In this document: positions 1-11,182 of the stretch, in pieces
Numbering within the stretch: the first letter of the stretch is position 1
Layout: each line of letters starts with the position of its first letter
DNA from: Irpex lacteus
Lineage: Eukaryota; Basidiomycota; Agaricomycetes; Polyporales; Irpicaceae
DNA length: 64,000 nucleotides
Assembly (NCBI GenBank): GCA_001986395.2
Contig: MQVO02000041.1
Span: forward strand, 62,001 to 126,000
Direction of reading: 5' to 3'
Notes under the pieces: model-generated
Told to the model about the DNA's origin: nothing
The model's input: only the letters and a program-made list of their open reading frames with translations
Databases searched by the model: none
Translations under genes and position numbers: made by a program

Positions 1-1940
1 AACCCAGAGGCGTCTGTCTCCACACGCGTTGGTTTGTTGAAGTCCCACATGGCTAGTACTGGATGAGTGGCAAATCTCCCTTTCAGCTCATCGAACGCTG
101 CTTGCTCTTCAGCTCCCCACTTCCAAGGCTCTTTGCCTGTCAGTCGATCTAGGGGTTTGCAGATTTTTCCGAAGTCTTTGATGAACCTTCGGTAGAAATT
201 TGCAAAACCACGGAAACGTCTCACATCGGATGGGTTTTGTGGTGTTGGCCACTCAGTGATGGCTTTAACCTTCACTGGATCCATCTGAATACGATTGTGT
301 GAAACTATCACTCCTAGATACTCGACAGAGGCTTGCTCAAACTCGCACTTTTCTGGCTTTAGGAATAGATCGTGTTCCCTGAGCCGTCTGAGTACTTCGT
401 GAACTACTGTACGGTGTTCTTCCAGATTATTGGAGAAGATCAGGATGTCATCTAGATACACCGTGACCTTTCCTTCGGCAACGAGATCTGCGAAGATGTC
501 GTTCATCATGTTCTGGAACGTTGCAGGCGAATTGGTAAGCCCGAAGAACATCACCGTGGGTTCGAACAATCCTCTGTTGGTAACAAAGGCAGCCTTGTAC
601 TCGTCTCCTTCCTTGATGCGAACATTGTTGTATCCCCATCGAACGTCAAGTTTGGTAAAGTACCGGGAGTCTTTCAACCGGTCCATTAACTCGGAAATCA
701 GGGGTAGTGGGTATCGATTCTTGATGGTCATCTCGTTCAACTTTCGGTAATCTTGTACCGGTCGAAGACTTCCATCCTTCTTTTTGACAAAGAAGAAGGG
801 AGACGCCATTGGTGATTTAGACGGTCGAATGTACCCTTTCTCCAAGTTCTCCTTGAGAAACTTGTCAAGTTCAACTTGTTCGTTCTGGGACAACGGGTAA
901 ACCTTTGCATGGAAGCCCTTTGCTTCTGGCGTCAGCTCGATGGCATGGTCATGTGGCTTGTGTTCAGGAAGGCGTTCTGATTCTGCCTTCGAGAATACGT
1001 GCATGTGCTCTCGATACTGTTCCGGAATCATCTCTTCTAACGTCTTAGTTGGTCTAGACTTGGCTTCGGCTTCGGCTAACTCAGTAGAGTATGTGTAGCC
1101 AGCCATGACAAACAGCCTGTCGTCTTTAGTGCATAGAGACGCATACAGAGACTCATGACGAGTGGTTGAATGACGAGGAGTGCCTTTTCCCCCAATTTGG
1201 GTGACTGGAGTAGCGGCTTGGAGCTTTGCCAACTTCTCTGGGTCAAAGGACGTCTCGTCATTACCCTGCTCGTCAGTGGGTTCTTCCACATTGTCCGCTT
1301 CAAGGATATATCCCTTTCCTACTTCCAGCCGCTTTGGCTGCTTCTGCTTAGGCTTTTCTTTAGAAACTTTCTTCGAACGTGCGGGGGCCGTAAGCTGAAC
1401 CTCCGTATCACCCTTACACGTCGATTCTGGTTTCAGAAGTCTGTCCTTTGCTTCGCAAGCCTCAGGGCACCCATCCATTCTGAGTATCCCTTCTGACCAA
1501 TCGATGCTGGGATTATGATATCTCAACCAGTCGATTCCAATGATAACATTTTCAGGGCCAATGTTTGTGACCGTGAATACTGTCCGCTCATCGTGCTCCC
1601 CAATCCTCATGTTGAGCACGGCAACTTCACTGATGGACCCGTTCTGATTAGGTGTCCCATCGATGTTGTACACAGGGATTGGTTCCCTGAGTTTCCTTGT
1701 TCGTATACGGTTTTCTTCTACGAACCTCTTGTTGATGAACAGGGTGGATGCTCCACTGTCCACCATTGCTACGACTTCCTTCGATCTTCGCACACCGGAG
1801 ACTGTGATGGGTACGTGGAAATGCTCTGATTCCGAACCTGTCTCATAAATACAATCGGCGAGTACATCGAATTTGTTGTTACATGGTATACGGGGTCGGA
1901 CTTGCGTAGCTCTAAGAACGGCCCTTCTCAAAAATCCTCT
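1..1940 (-). CDS. pol: Ty3/gypsy Pol polyprotein (protease-reverse transcriptase part), truncated by window edge
   Basis: An open frame of about 646 codons without a stop runs from the gag overlap to the left edge of the window. Near its start (about 1,740-1,775) it encodes VDSGAS, the active site of a retroviral-type aspartic protease. At about 440-475 it encodes YLDDILIFS, the reverse-transcriptase catalytic motif with its two aspartates, preceded by the NSPATFQNMMNDI helix. FLKPEKCEF and YLGVIVS, the usual RT thumb/connection motifs, follow. The last residues before the edge (TDAS) look like the beginning of RNase H. There is no ATG of its own near the start: the frame is closed upstream by a stop at 1,941-1,943 and lies in the -1 frame relative to gag, so it is probably made by programmed -1 frameshifting. 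Confidence 0.93.
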
Positions 1941-3013
1941 TTAGCCTTTTTGAGCTCGTCAAGCTCCTTCTTCAACGCGTCAATCGTGTCCCTCATATTG
2001 GCGATGATTTCTTCTGAGTCTGCCGAGGACGATGCCGCGGTGGCAGTTGTATTGGCTGCTACTCGAGGACGACGACGACGTGGAGGTTCGGGGCATTCCC
2101 GGGCCATGTGAGGTGGGTTTGTCACCTTGTCACAGTTGTAACACTTCGTGTCGGCACGATACTGCCGAGTCTGCGAAGCATCTACTTCCATTGGGACTGG
2201 GCCCGAGTTGGTGGGTCGCGGTGCAGGCTGGAAGACTGGAGCTCGTTGCGTCGTAGTGGTTCTGGACGTAGAGGGCGTGGAGGGGGACTTCTTGTCCGCT
2301 GCCTCGCGTTCTCGTACTCTCTGGTTGGCTGCATAGGCCTTGAGGGCTCGTTCCTGCCACTCGTCGTACGTGGTAGGAGGTGTTTCTGCTGTGGCCAAAC
2401 GAGTATACAACCAATTTGGGAGTCCAGAGGTGAACCTGATCTCCTTGTCTTTTCCTGACAACCCAGAGATTCGGTTGACCAGGGTACGAAACTCAGTGAC
2501 ATACGCGGCGACGTCCCGAGCATTCCTTTCTCTGGGCTCGAGGTTGCAAAGCTTGGTGAGCTCGATGATCGCGGAGTCTTCTGGGGTAGCATCACCAAAG
2601 AATTTTCGAAGTTGTTCTTTGAACTGGTCCCAGGTGGAGACGTCGTTAGGCAGAGCCCCCCCTTGGGCGGCCATGAAGTCTGTGATGCCGATAGCCCAAT
2701 GAGCTGCTGATCCTTCCAGAAGACCCAGAGCAGTGAGGATTTTCTTGCGGTCTTCGATGACGTTGGCTGTGACCCAGTATGCATCACATTGTGAGATGAA
2801 GCGATCTAGGTCTCGACCACGTTCTCCTTTGTACTTCCCAGGCTTTACGGAGTCAGCTGTGGGGTTGACATTGATTTGGGGTGGGGGAACGTTCTGCATA
2901 GCAGCCTGGACTGCAGCAACTATGGCAGCGATCAGAGTTGGATCTGGTGCAGCTACTGGCGCCTGCACGGGCGCTGGTGGGACTTGTTGGGGTTGTTGGC
3001 CTTGACCTTCCAT
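1928..3013 (-). CDS. gag: Ty3/gypsy Gag with a zinc knuckle
   Basis: A 361-residue protein. The N-terminus is rich in Gln, Pro and Ala (MEGQGQQPQQVPPAPVQAP). The middle is a retrotransposon Gag domain (FISQCDAYW; WDQFKEQLRKFFGD; YVTEFRTLVNRISGL). Near residue 290 there is a CCHC-like knuckle, CYNCDKVTNPPHMAREC, followed by a basic Arg-rich stretch. The tail (about residues 335-361) is a short acidic/Lys coiled coil. The knuckle has seven residues between the second Cys and the His instead of the usual four. Gag would form the cytoplasmic particle and bind the element RNA. It ends with TGA at 1,928-1,930, overlapping pol by about 13 nt. Confidence 0.92.
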   Translation of the reverse strand: MEGQGQQPQQVPPAPVQAPVAAPDPTLIAAIVAAVQAAMQNVPPPQINVNPTADSVKPGKYKGERGRDLDRFISQCDAYWVTANVIEDRKKILTALGLLEGSAAHWAIGITDFMAAQGGALPNDVSTWDQFKEQLRKFFGDATPEDSAIIELTKLCNLEPRERNARDVAAYVTEFRTLVNRISGLSGKDKEIRFTSGLPNWLYTRLATAETPPTTYDEWQERALKAYAANQRVREREAADKKSPSTPSTSRTTTTQRAPVFQPAPRPTNSGPVPMEVDASQTRQYRADTKCYNCDKVTNPPHMARECPEPPRRRRPRVAANTTATAASSSADSEEIIANMRDTIDALKKELDELKKAKEDF

Positions 3014-4280
3014 TGTGGGCGTAGTCGGAGAAGGTAGGGATTGTGGGGTAGGGCTGACGTTGATCGGTGAAGGAATAGGCGTGGGTGCGCGCGAGTACTG
3101 CGGCGACGGTGGGAGCGCTGTGTTGACGGCAGTTTGAATGTCTCGAGGATGCTGATCTGGTAGACACCGTTCGAAGCCCGAGTATCGTTTAACTAGTTGT
3201 AGGTCGGTTGGTGGCTGGTGATACCGGTTAGGGCACGGTTGTTCTGCGCAGTCAAAGAGTTGGTTTGTCTCCCTATTATCCCAACAGTCTACTCTCTCGT
3301 CTTCGTCGTAGACGTGCGGGTGCTCGTAACACGGAAGATGGGAAATGGTGGCGAGTTTTCCAACGTGCGACTTTCTACTACCACGTGCGTCACACTACTA
3401 CGGACAGGAGTTACTGATTATGTTTTACCCACGGCTGTTTACCAGCTTCCTGGTTGCCGTTTGGTTCAAGAAGACACGAGCTTCGAGAACGCCTCCCTTG
3501 CGTGCTTTCGTTCCCTTAACACCTGGTTTCCCCCGCGTACGCGGATCTGTGCTTAAGTTCGTAACCGGCAGTTTTGCTCCCGTGGTGAGGAGATACCGCG
3601 CTACGTCAAACAGATGTTACTCTGCTTGAAACTCGGGAGTATATCTCCGAACGAGCTTAACTCTTACAACGGCAGGTGTCGGGTGACTAGGCAACACAAC
3701 AGAGGGGGTTGGTGAGTATGGGAGTTCTAAAGCTTGGTCCCTCTCAAGGGTGGTTACCAAGCCTACGTAGTACTGCAATGACCGTTTGCGCACGTCGGTC
3801 TACTCAGGAATGTGAAAGTGAAAGTGATACGAGTCTTGTCTGGGCGAGTAAAGGAGTTTCGACCTAATGTCACGACTATGACCAGGCTAGAGCTCGCTCG
3901 ATGTCGAGAGTAACGAGGTCGCGTAACAAAAGTATCTAACAACTAAACAGGACCCTCGCAGAGATAAGTGTGGTGTGTGTGAGCACCGACGTCAAGGGAC
4001 TAGCGATAGAGTTATGACTAGAGACCAAGTTAGTATTATACTACCGACAATACAAAGTGGAACTCATACCTAGAGACCAAGAGGTCGAAACTGAGGTCTC
4101 CAGGCAGAGCCCAGTGGGGCTTATATATGTATCTACGAGGACCCCTGGTACCGGGTCTGTACTCCTAACACCACTATGAGTAAGCAATGATGCAATGATG
4201 ACGCGATATGATGCAATGTTCTACAAGGTTCTAGCGCCTTCTATGGATCATGTGGACGTGGGATGGGACTATACAGTATT
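3014..4280 (-). repeat. Leader and presumed 5' LTR region of the Ty3/gypsy element
   Basis: No convincing gene. On the minus strand, 3,213-3,225 reads GGTATCACCAGCC, which resembles the initiator-Met primer binding site TGGTATCAGAGCC used by many LTR elements, so the LTR may begin just to the right of it. A minus-strand TATATAAG lies near 4,120, and short repeats containing GATGCAATG (about 4,188-4,220) look like U3 enhancer repeats. LTR ends cannot be fixed by eye because the partner LTR is outside the window. Confidence 0.4.
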
Positions 4281-4427
4281 ACATAACTTTGTCCCAGGGT
4301 CACGTGACTGGTCTTTCAGAACAGGTACAGAAATGACGTAGGAATTGAGAGAAAAATCGGAAAAATAGTCAAAAATAAAAGGAAAAATTGTCCAAGTCGT
4401 GACATGCTGAATCGGGTGTAGACGCAT

Positions 4428-7400
4428 GGGATTGCATGAACAATGAAGATGTTCTGCTTCTGCCCTACGCCCTATTCTTTGCAGGTGACAACCCGATGCA
4501 AGCTGAACTTGCCAGCCAATTAGGCTTGCAGGGAAACTTTTTTTGTCGCACCTGTTATGTTGGAGGTACAAAAGAGTTCAAGTCCTCCTTAGAAGGTTAC
4601 GCTACATTGTTCAAGGTATGTAATTTTCTATTTCGCTTGAAACTCAAATTCTTCATCCACCTGAGTTTAGGAATGTCGACATCGCACACCCACCGAAACT
4701 GCAGAAGAGATACGGAGACAGGTCGACGCGTCTACACGGTCTGGAGCACAGGCTGAAATCGACAACGCTCGCCGAACAACAGGTATCCGTGACACTGGAC
4801 TGGACGAGATTATCCAGACTGTGGTTGAGCTGGGTAAGAAACTTCGTGAGAAGCGATCCGATCAGCCCCGTCGATCAGAGGCAGATATCAGAGAGCAGCT
4901 CGAAAAAGAGCTGCACAATCTTCTTCAACAGCGTTCTGTTGACGACTGGATTAATCCCTTGCTGGGACTAGCAGGTGAGCTTACTTGCGATATTTGTGAG
5001 AGCGGTTTCTCTTCTTACTAAATTATCTGGGCCGCACAGGTGTTGATATTCATAAGGACACGTCCACGGAGATCTTGCATACAGTTCTTCTGGGTGTTGT
5101 TAAGTATTTCTGGGCGCAGACGGTTGCCTGGGTGGAGAAGGCGAAAGCACTTGACCTTTTACAGGCTCGAATGCAATCGCTGACTACACAGGGTTTGAAC
5201 CTCCCCTCTTTCGTTCCGGAATATATTTGCCATTATCGACAGAGTCTGATCGGGAAGCACTTCAAGAGCATTGCTCAGGTGATGCCCTTTGTCATCTTCG
5301 ATCTCGTCCCCCTTAATGTTCTCAATGCCTGGAACGTTATCGGTGATTTGGTGATGCTCTTATGGCACACGAAGATTGATGACATGGATGACTACTTGGT
5401 AAGTACATCTATTTGAGCATTACCTGAACTAACCACTTTATGCACGATGATAGGCGACATTATCTCGAACTATCCAAGATTTCCTGAATATCACCGCGCA
5501 ATGTGCTCCAAGTATTTTGATCAGCAAGCCTAAGTTCCATTTTCTTGTTCACCTTCCGGCTTATATTCGACGTTTCGGTCCAGCTATCTTATTTTCGACA
5601 GAACGCTACGAAAGTTTTAATCACGTCTTCCGCCTGTCGTCAATCTTTAGCAACCATCAAGCCCCTAGCCGCGACACATGCATTAGCTTTGCCAGACAAG
5701 ATGCCGTCCGACACATTGCCTTTGGAGGGTACTGGTATGACAGTAGAAAGCGAAGTTGGCGCCAAGCGGGACAAGGCGTGCTGGACTATATGTCTGACAA
5801 TCCAAAGGAGAAGGCATATTTGGGATACACCCAGCCAGCCGCAAATCACGGTATGTATATATTCCGGATGATCATCAGCGTAACATTGACTACACGAGAT
5901 TTCGCTCAATACAGGTTCTTTCAGTCTAGTTAAGTCAGCGGACAATGCGCAGGCTCCTCCCGCCTTATGGTCACAAACCCGCTGCTCCAAATTTGCCACA
6001 GATAGTGAGCCACTAACGGGGGCACGCTTCATGCAGGTCCAATCCGTGATCCTCGACAGTGGTGATAAGGTTTCGGTCGGTGATGATATCATTGCAACGG
6101 GTGCCGATGGAAAGGTGCGTATCGCTCTCTATGTTGAGAAACTGTTGCTGAGTTGGTAAGCTACTAGCCATACTTTGCGAGGATAACGGAGATGCTGGCC
6201 CCATCCAATGCTGCCAAGAATCTCTCACACATATGTTTACAGCTGTTTCATCTCGAGAGCACCAGACATCCTCGCTTTAGGCTGCCGCAGTTGACTCTCA
6301 CGCAGCGCGAGATAGTTGTCTCATATAAGGTATGTACTCTCACTCCTCAAGCGTTTCTCTTCCGTTCATGTCTGCTTCAGAGCTTAGTTTGTTCAGTTAA
6401 CGTTCAACATAACTGTCTCGATAGCAAGTGCACGAGGATCTCATCTCAGCCGCGCAGACAAGAGCGAATCGTTAGTGACCGCCGCAACATTCCGATCCTT
6501 CAACACGAAGATACAGTCTTGTATCTGCTGAACACGCACTCGATTCATAACTATCAGCAAATTCACAACGCGCTGCCAGAGGATCTACGCAAGATAACCC
6601 TAGTACATCCCGAAGACGCACGACCTCAAATTCAAGCTCAGGCGGTTGAAACTATGAAGGCGCGAAAAAATGCCTCTATCCAGATCGCCCAAGCTACAGC
6701 CTTAGCAGGAACCGCCAATCGTGCAGGTAGTACAGGTAGCCGAGCCCCCCGACCAACTACTTCTCGCGTACGAACCAAAGCCACCCCGGTACCTCAGCCC
6801 GAGGCTCATTTGTCCCTCGTTAATGCATCACCGGTGGACATGCACTTGACGAGTGGACTTCCAAACAGCCTAGGTCTCGCAATGAGTGGACAGCATGGTA
6901 AGTTGGGTCTTTCTTCGTCAATCAAGCCCGGCTGGTAGGTCTCCTCATGTGTTCTAATTGCAAATGACCCTTAGATGCAACGTTCGACCAAATCTCTAGT
7001 CGCCGTTCGTCAAGAGGGCACAAGCGCAAGGCATCTGCAATGCAGGGCCTGTCGGCTGACTCTACGTCACGACCCATGGAATCTGTAAGTATTCATATCT
7101 TCTCGACAAGTGAGTGAACCGCTTATTCGTGTCGTGGTAATCGATTACAGTCTGCACCATTGTTTACGCCGAACGGTCCAAGTTATCCTCCAGAGACCGC
7201 AAACATGCAGATACTTACTGCAGCACATGAGATGGCTCTGGTAAGTTCTCCTATTGTGATCAAATCATACCTCGTATCTCACAGTTGCCGCAGCACACCT
7301 TGCCAGGGATGAATCCTTCGGCTACTGACAATACCATCACCCAATATACACATAGCATCCCTCCATCCTCTGCACATGCGCCTCTATTCAATTACACAGG

Positions 7401-7743
7401 CACGGGGACACATTTGCGACAGCTTGCGATGCCAATGCCCCCATCTTACTCTGAGCATTCGCAGTGGTCTCCGATGAGTATCCAATACTCGCCTTTTCTG
7501 CATGCGTCCCCGGTATCTTCATTACTCCCCCCTCTCATGCCTTCGAACGGGGAATACCAATATGGGTTACCACCGCAGTCTCATGAGCCATCGTTTTCAT
7601 TTACGAACACGCTTCAACCGCATACCTTGACGAATACTGGCACCGGGGAAGGTTCTATCCCGCAAACGCCTCCTCCAGAAGTTAACCGGTTTACGCAATG
7701 GGTACGCAGTTCACCTATAATGCCTCACTATCACGTACAATAG
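4428..7743 (+). CDS. Transposon-associated Agaricomycete protein (multi-exon, N-terminus missing)
   Basis: About eight exons can be joined in frame. Exon 1 carries VLLLPYALFFAGDNPMQAEL and NFFCRTCYVGGTKEFK. The next carries LGKKLREKR and INPLLGLA. Then come GVDIHKDTSTEILHTVLLG with KYFWAQ, IGKHFKSIAQVMPFVIFDL and LLWHTKIDD, then LISKPKFHFLVHLPAYIRRF with STERYESFNHVFRLSS and QAPSRDTC. Exons from about 6,190 add LQLFHLESTRHPRFRLPQL, VNVQHNCLDSKC and a low-complexity C-terminal tail. I recognise this as a large, multi-copy Agaricomycete family usually found as repeats. A transposase-like role (Tnp2/KDZ-type) is likely but not proven. The usual N-terminal half before the FFAGDNP motif is absent, and an in-frame stop lies just upstream of 4,428. 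The neighbouring retrotransposon is a likely cause. A working start codon is not evident; the ATG at 4,436 is only the first one in frame. Confidence 0.65.
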
Positions 7744-7867
7744 ACTGCATGTATCTAAACCTCATGTATCTGTGAATTTCAGAATTAACCTCATGTATTC
7801 GACGTGATTCTCCTGCAGCTCTTGCAGCCCGCCGCGTGCAAAACATAAGTATTGTGCGCTTATTCTG

Positions 7868-7875
7868 TATATATA
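7868..7875 (+). promoter_or_regulatory. TATA box candidate
   Basis: TATATATA sits about 95 bp before the ATG at 7,969, in an otherwise non-coding gap after the previous gene. Confidence 0.35.
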
Positions 7876-7968
7876 GGCGCGCAATGTTCGACTTTCAACC
7901 CCCACCATCCCTTAGAGTTTTCTTCTTCATCCAGTCCTCTGTTCATCGAGCTCGACTTGTCGGGCTCG

Positions 7969-9454
7969 ATGGATTCTTACTTTACTCGCTTTGACTCTCT
8001 CTTCGCCGAGGAATCTCGGGAGAATGACACGCCTCTCGACTCTAACAGCTCTGGCTCTGTAGGCTCGGATAGTGCAAGTCAAACCGCCAGTCAAGGTCCC
8101 TCTGCTGTCGGTCCCGTCTTGCGCCGTCGTTCAGCCCAGGAACGGTCTGATGACGACGAGGAGGAGGCGGACGACGCTACGCACAAACGACTCAAGGCCT
8201 ATTCTCGTGCCGCGTCTGCCAGGGAGGGTCTTTCACCCAGCAGCCTCGAGTGGTTTGCCGTTGTAAGTGTTGTTTATCTCACACGCACGAATAGGTTTAC
8301 TCATTCGTTATTAGCTTCCAAGGGTTTACAGGGATATCGAGATTATGGCCAAGCTGACCGCGCATTCCAAACAGAGTGCACAGGCTGTGAATACCGTCAA
8401 CTACCTTTCGAGCCCGGAGTTCAAGGTAAGTTGACCACTCATCATTTCAATACGTAGTTCTAATCACATTCACAGCGGCGCTTTTATCAGGATCTCGTCG
8501 GTTGCATGCTCTCGCCCAACATCAGGTACTATGTGAAGACCACGCTGGATGATATCACGGTATGTACACATTTCTTTGTTAGTATAGATTTCTACTGATG
8601 ATTGGGGTTGGCCATTAGGCTTTAGTTCGCCAGAACCCTACGTCTTTCAAGATCTTACCGGCGTCGGTCAACAATCATGACGAGTGGAACCAGATCATGA
8701 GGCTTATAGGGCAGTTGTTGAGTCGTGTCCGCGGGGCTATCAAAGCTAAGGTGCGCATGATTCATTCATCTATAATCTACGCTAACTATTGTCTAGATCG
8801 AGCAGTCTCTGGTCGGCTACGTTGGGTCAAATGGCAACGTCAGGACGGAACCTCAAAATCTCGTGGACTTGACCCGGAAGATATTCAGCCTCGCTCCTCA
8901 TGTTGAAATCGAGGCTGCGCACTACCCTCGGATCGCATACCTGGTACGTGTATCAATACTGATGACTTACAGTGTCTAATAACCCTAAGTAGCGCGGAAT
9001 GTATGTCCAGTTCAAGCAGCTCAAGGAAACGGCAGCCTCAAGTTCCCGCGCCTCGACTCCCGCTCCTCGCTCCCTTACTAGATCGGTGTCGACCTCGTCC
9101 TTTGCTCTCGAGGGCACATCGCAGCCTGTCGCTGTCCAGGACGGGCCTGAGCTCGACAATGAAGATGATTCCGCGAAGCGCTTTTGGATGTTCGTCGACA
9201 ACAATCTCGAGAAGTGCTATGAAGACGCGTCGCCGACACCATTCGTCCCAGCGCAGTACAAGGCGAACCTGAGCGCGTAAGCGGTATACTATTTTACTGG
9301 TGTCTACAATTGCTAACATATACATAGGTTTTTCGTCTCGTGCTTCATTCGAGACTGTAAGCAGTTTGGAGACAAGCAGCCCCCTACGAATCCGAATGGC
9401 CCCACCTCTCTCCAGCAGGTCGTAAATTCGTACTACGACCCCGGGCCGGCGTAG
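7969..9454 (+). CDS. Lineage-restricted Agaricomycete protein of unknown function
   Basis: Starts with MDSYFTRFDSLFAEES and is split by about six short introns. The N-terminal ~90 residues are Ser-rich and acidic, with a run of Asp/Glu (SDDDEEEADD) followed by basic residues. The core, assembled across introns, contains LPRVYRDIEIMAKLTAHSKQ, YLSSPEFKRRFYQDLVGCML, SPNIRYYVKTTLDDI, NPTSFKILP, LIGQLLSRVRGAIKAKIEQS and RIAYLRGMYVQFKQL. A Ser/Ala-rich linker leads to a C-terminal segment with RFWMFVDNNLEKCYEDASP and FFVSCFIRDCKQFG. It resembles a family I know only as hypothetical proteins in mushrooms, often in repeat-rich DNA. No catalytic motif is visible. The stop is TAG at 9,452-9,454. Confidence 0.75.
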
Positions 9455-10200
9455 GTGCTCTATGGTCATCGTCTACGGTCCTTTCATTCGTCGACATCAC
9501 GGCTACTATCTTTCATCAACGTCGCCACCGTTCCCTTTGTCAACGTCGCTGCTGTTCCCCTTTGTCGAGAGTGCCGTTGGTTCCCTTCGTCGATGTTGCC
9601 ACCGCTTTCCTTCGTCGATGCGTTCTTGCTTTGCTCGGTTTGTTTTGCTTCCTGTGCTGTCTTTCCCCGCGCCTGTCATACCTATCACCGCATAACCCCT
9701 GTCATTTCTCATTGTCTCGCGTATTGTATCACATCGTTTTAATACATTCGCCCACCATACATGCTTTTATCTGTTATGAGCGCATGGAAACCCGTAAGCC
9801 TGGCCCATTTCCCGCTGGGGCACCCGCGCCTGATGAATCTAGAGACGAACTGTGCATATAAGGCCGTTATTCGACACATATATCTCAGTATAATATGTCG
9901 AGTATATGCCAACGGGTGATATGCCTGTCATAGAGGGTCAATGCCGCTGATGTCATTCTGAGTATGCTGATCGGACATCACATCTGAATATGCTCAGTCT
10001 ATTATACACGGTAGTATCTCCGAAACATACGGCGAAAGATGTCCGGTCGCTATCCATACGTGTATTCAGCTGTTATCCTCGGTCCGGTATCCTCCATATG
10101 TCTAATTCGGCTGGGCGTGTACCAATCATTTTGTGTGCCATGATAAATTATTCTGATCAATAACTACATACATCTAACAACCTTTCCTATTGATCAAACA
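9455..10200. other. Intergenic stretch with a degenerate tandem repeat
   Basis: No gene is supported. From about 9,490 to 9,630 there is an imperfect repeat of roughly 25-30 bp units containing CGTCGCCACCG / CCCTTTGTC, directly after the preceding gene. An AT-rich imperfect inverted repeat (TCGACACATATA ... TATAATATGTCGA) lies at about 9,868-9,903. Confidence 0.4.
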
Positions 10201-10254
10201 ACTGATATCATGTACAGTGGCGGCGCTGTTAGGGGCGGGAGTCGGGAGGGCGGG

Positions 10255-10275
10255 ATGTAAGCGCGCCGCTTACAT
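10255..10275. repeat. 21-bp perfect hairpin
   Basis: Arms ATGTAAGCG and CGCTTACAT are separated by a 3-nt loop. CTAG followed by T occurs 15 nt after the right arm (10,290-10,293). This recalls a Helitron 3' end, but the spacing is longer than usual. Confidence 0.6.
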
Positions 10276-11060
10276 AAGGGTGGTTGTTCCTAGTGACGCC
10301 TACCTTAGCCCAAATAGGTAGAGGGCGGAGTAGGGCGGATCAAAGCAGGACAAGCGTTTGCCAGTGCGACCGTGACGCGCGTCTGCACTGTACCGCCATC
10401 TTTGCTAACGTTCCTACAGTAACGTCCTCGCCGCACAAACCGTCTTATTGGATCACGAAGACGTTCGTGGCTGGCATCTGTCCTTAGTATATCAAGAACA
10501 TCACTTGCCACACTAATTATAAGAATCATGAAGCAATAGGTACGCAGGTACGCTGCAAAGCTTTGAGGCATGATATTCTCTGATCTGACGCTCTGCAGTG
10601 CACTCTAGGGATGCAGGTCTGATACTGGCGATAGATGTATCTGTAGTTTTAGGACTCGTATCGCAGACACAACCTAACTCGTCAACTTATATCTGTGGGC
10701 TGTGACAAGATAGTTGTCGTCTTCGATTCGAGTCCTACCAATCCTCTTTATTATAAAGAGAAACGCGGTCGCTCCACCGCGTCGACATTTCGGCTTCTTC
10801 ATTGGCTGACACGTCGAGATAAACAAGTCTTCTGATTGGATAGAGACAAACACAAAATACGATTGGGTACTCACTTGAGCCTGTGTCCAGAATATTCTTT
10901 CGCCTTCGCCTTCGCGACTTCACGTCAGCTTCACGCCGCTTCATCGTCGGCTTCCACTACATGAAATATGTTTCTTATATAATATTGGCTGCCGCTGCCC
11001 CTTCGAATTCAGAACACCTTTAGCTTACGACATAAGTAAGTACACCGTCGAAAATAAGGC

Positions 11061-11117
11061 GCGCCTGTCCCTGCTGGCCGAAGCGCCGAAGGCGCGGAGG
11101 CCAGCAGGGATGGGCGC
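11061..11117. repeat. Compound 57-nt symmetrical hairpin
   Basis: Nested complementary blocks: GCGCC / GGCGC outside, TCCCTGCTGGCC / GGCCAGCAGGGA in the middle, GCGCC / GGCGC inside. They are separated by symmetric small internal loops (tg, gaa/gga) and closed by a gaa loop. This is by far the strongest secondary structure I noticed in the window, with no protein-coding explanation. Confidence 0.8.
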
Positions 11118-11182
11118 AGTACAATTATTCTCCTTTAAATTGTCGCCGCGACGAACACCCTCTGCATCTTCCAAACCAGATT

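Larger units (their letters stand above)
1..4280 (-). mobile_element. Ty3/gypsy LTR retrotransposon, 3' part outside the window
   Basis: Minus-strand element with gag followed by pol (protease, then reverse transcriptase) in Ty3/gypsy order. RNase H, integrase and the 3' LTR would lie to the left of the window. The gag leader and an expected 5' LTR occupy about 3,014-4,280. The outer boundary is uncertain because the second LTR is not available for comparison. Both reading frames are free of stops over their visible length, so the copy looks young. The sequence just beyond (from about 4,428) starts abruptly in the middle of a conserved transposon-type protein, which suggests the element landed in or next to that gene. 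Confidence 0.9.

Noticed and set aside
2032..2702. Several open frames on the plus strand opposite gag
   Set aside because: They lie antisense to a clear gag gene and carry no domain.
3150..3180. TTCGAA with flanking tRNA-like sequence (tRNA or PBS candidate)
   Set aside because: The arms do not pair as a T-arm, and the orientation is wrong for the primer binding site of a minus-strand element.
10690..10745. B-box-like TTCGATTCGAG sequence
   Set aside because: No T-arm stem, no anticodon arm and no acceptor pairing could be built.
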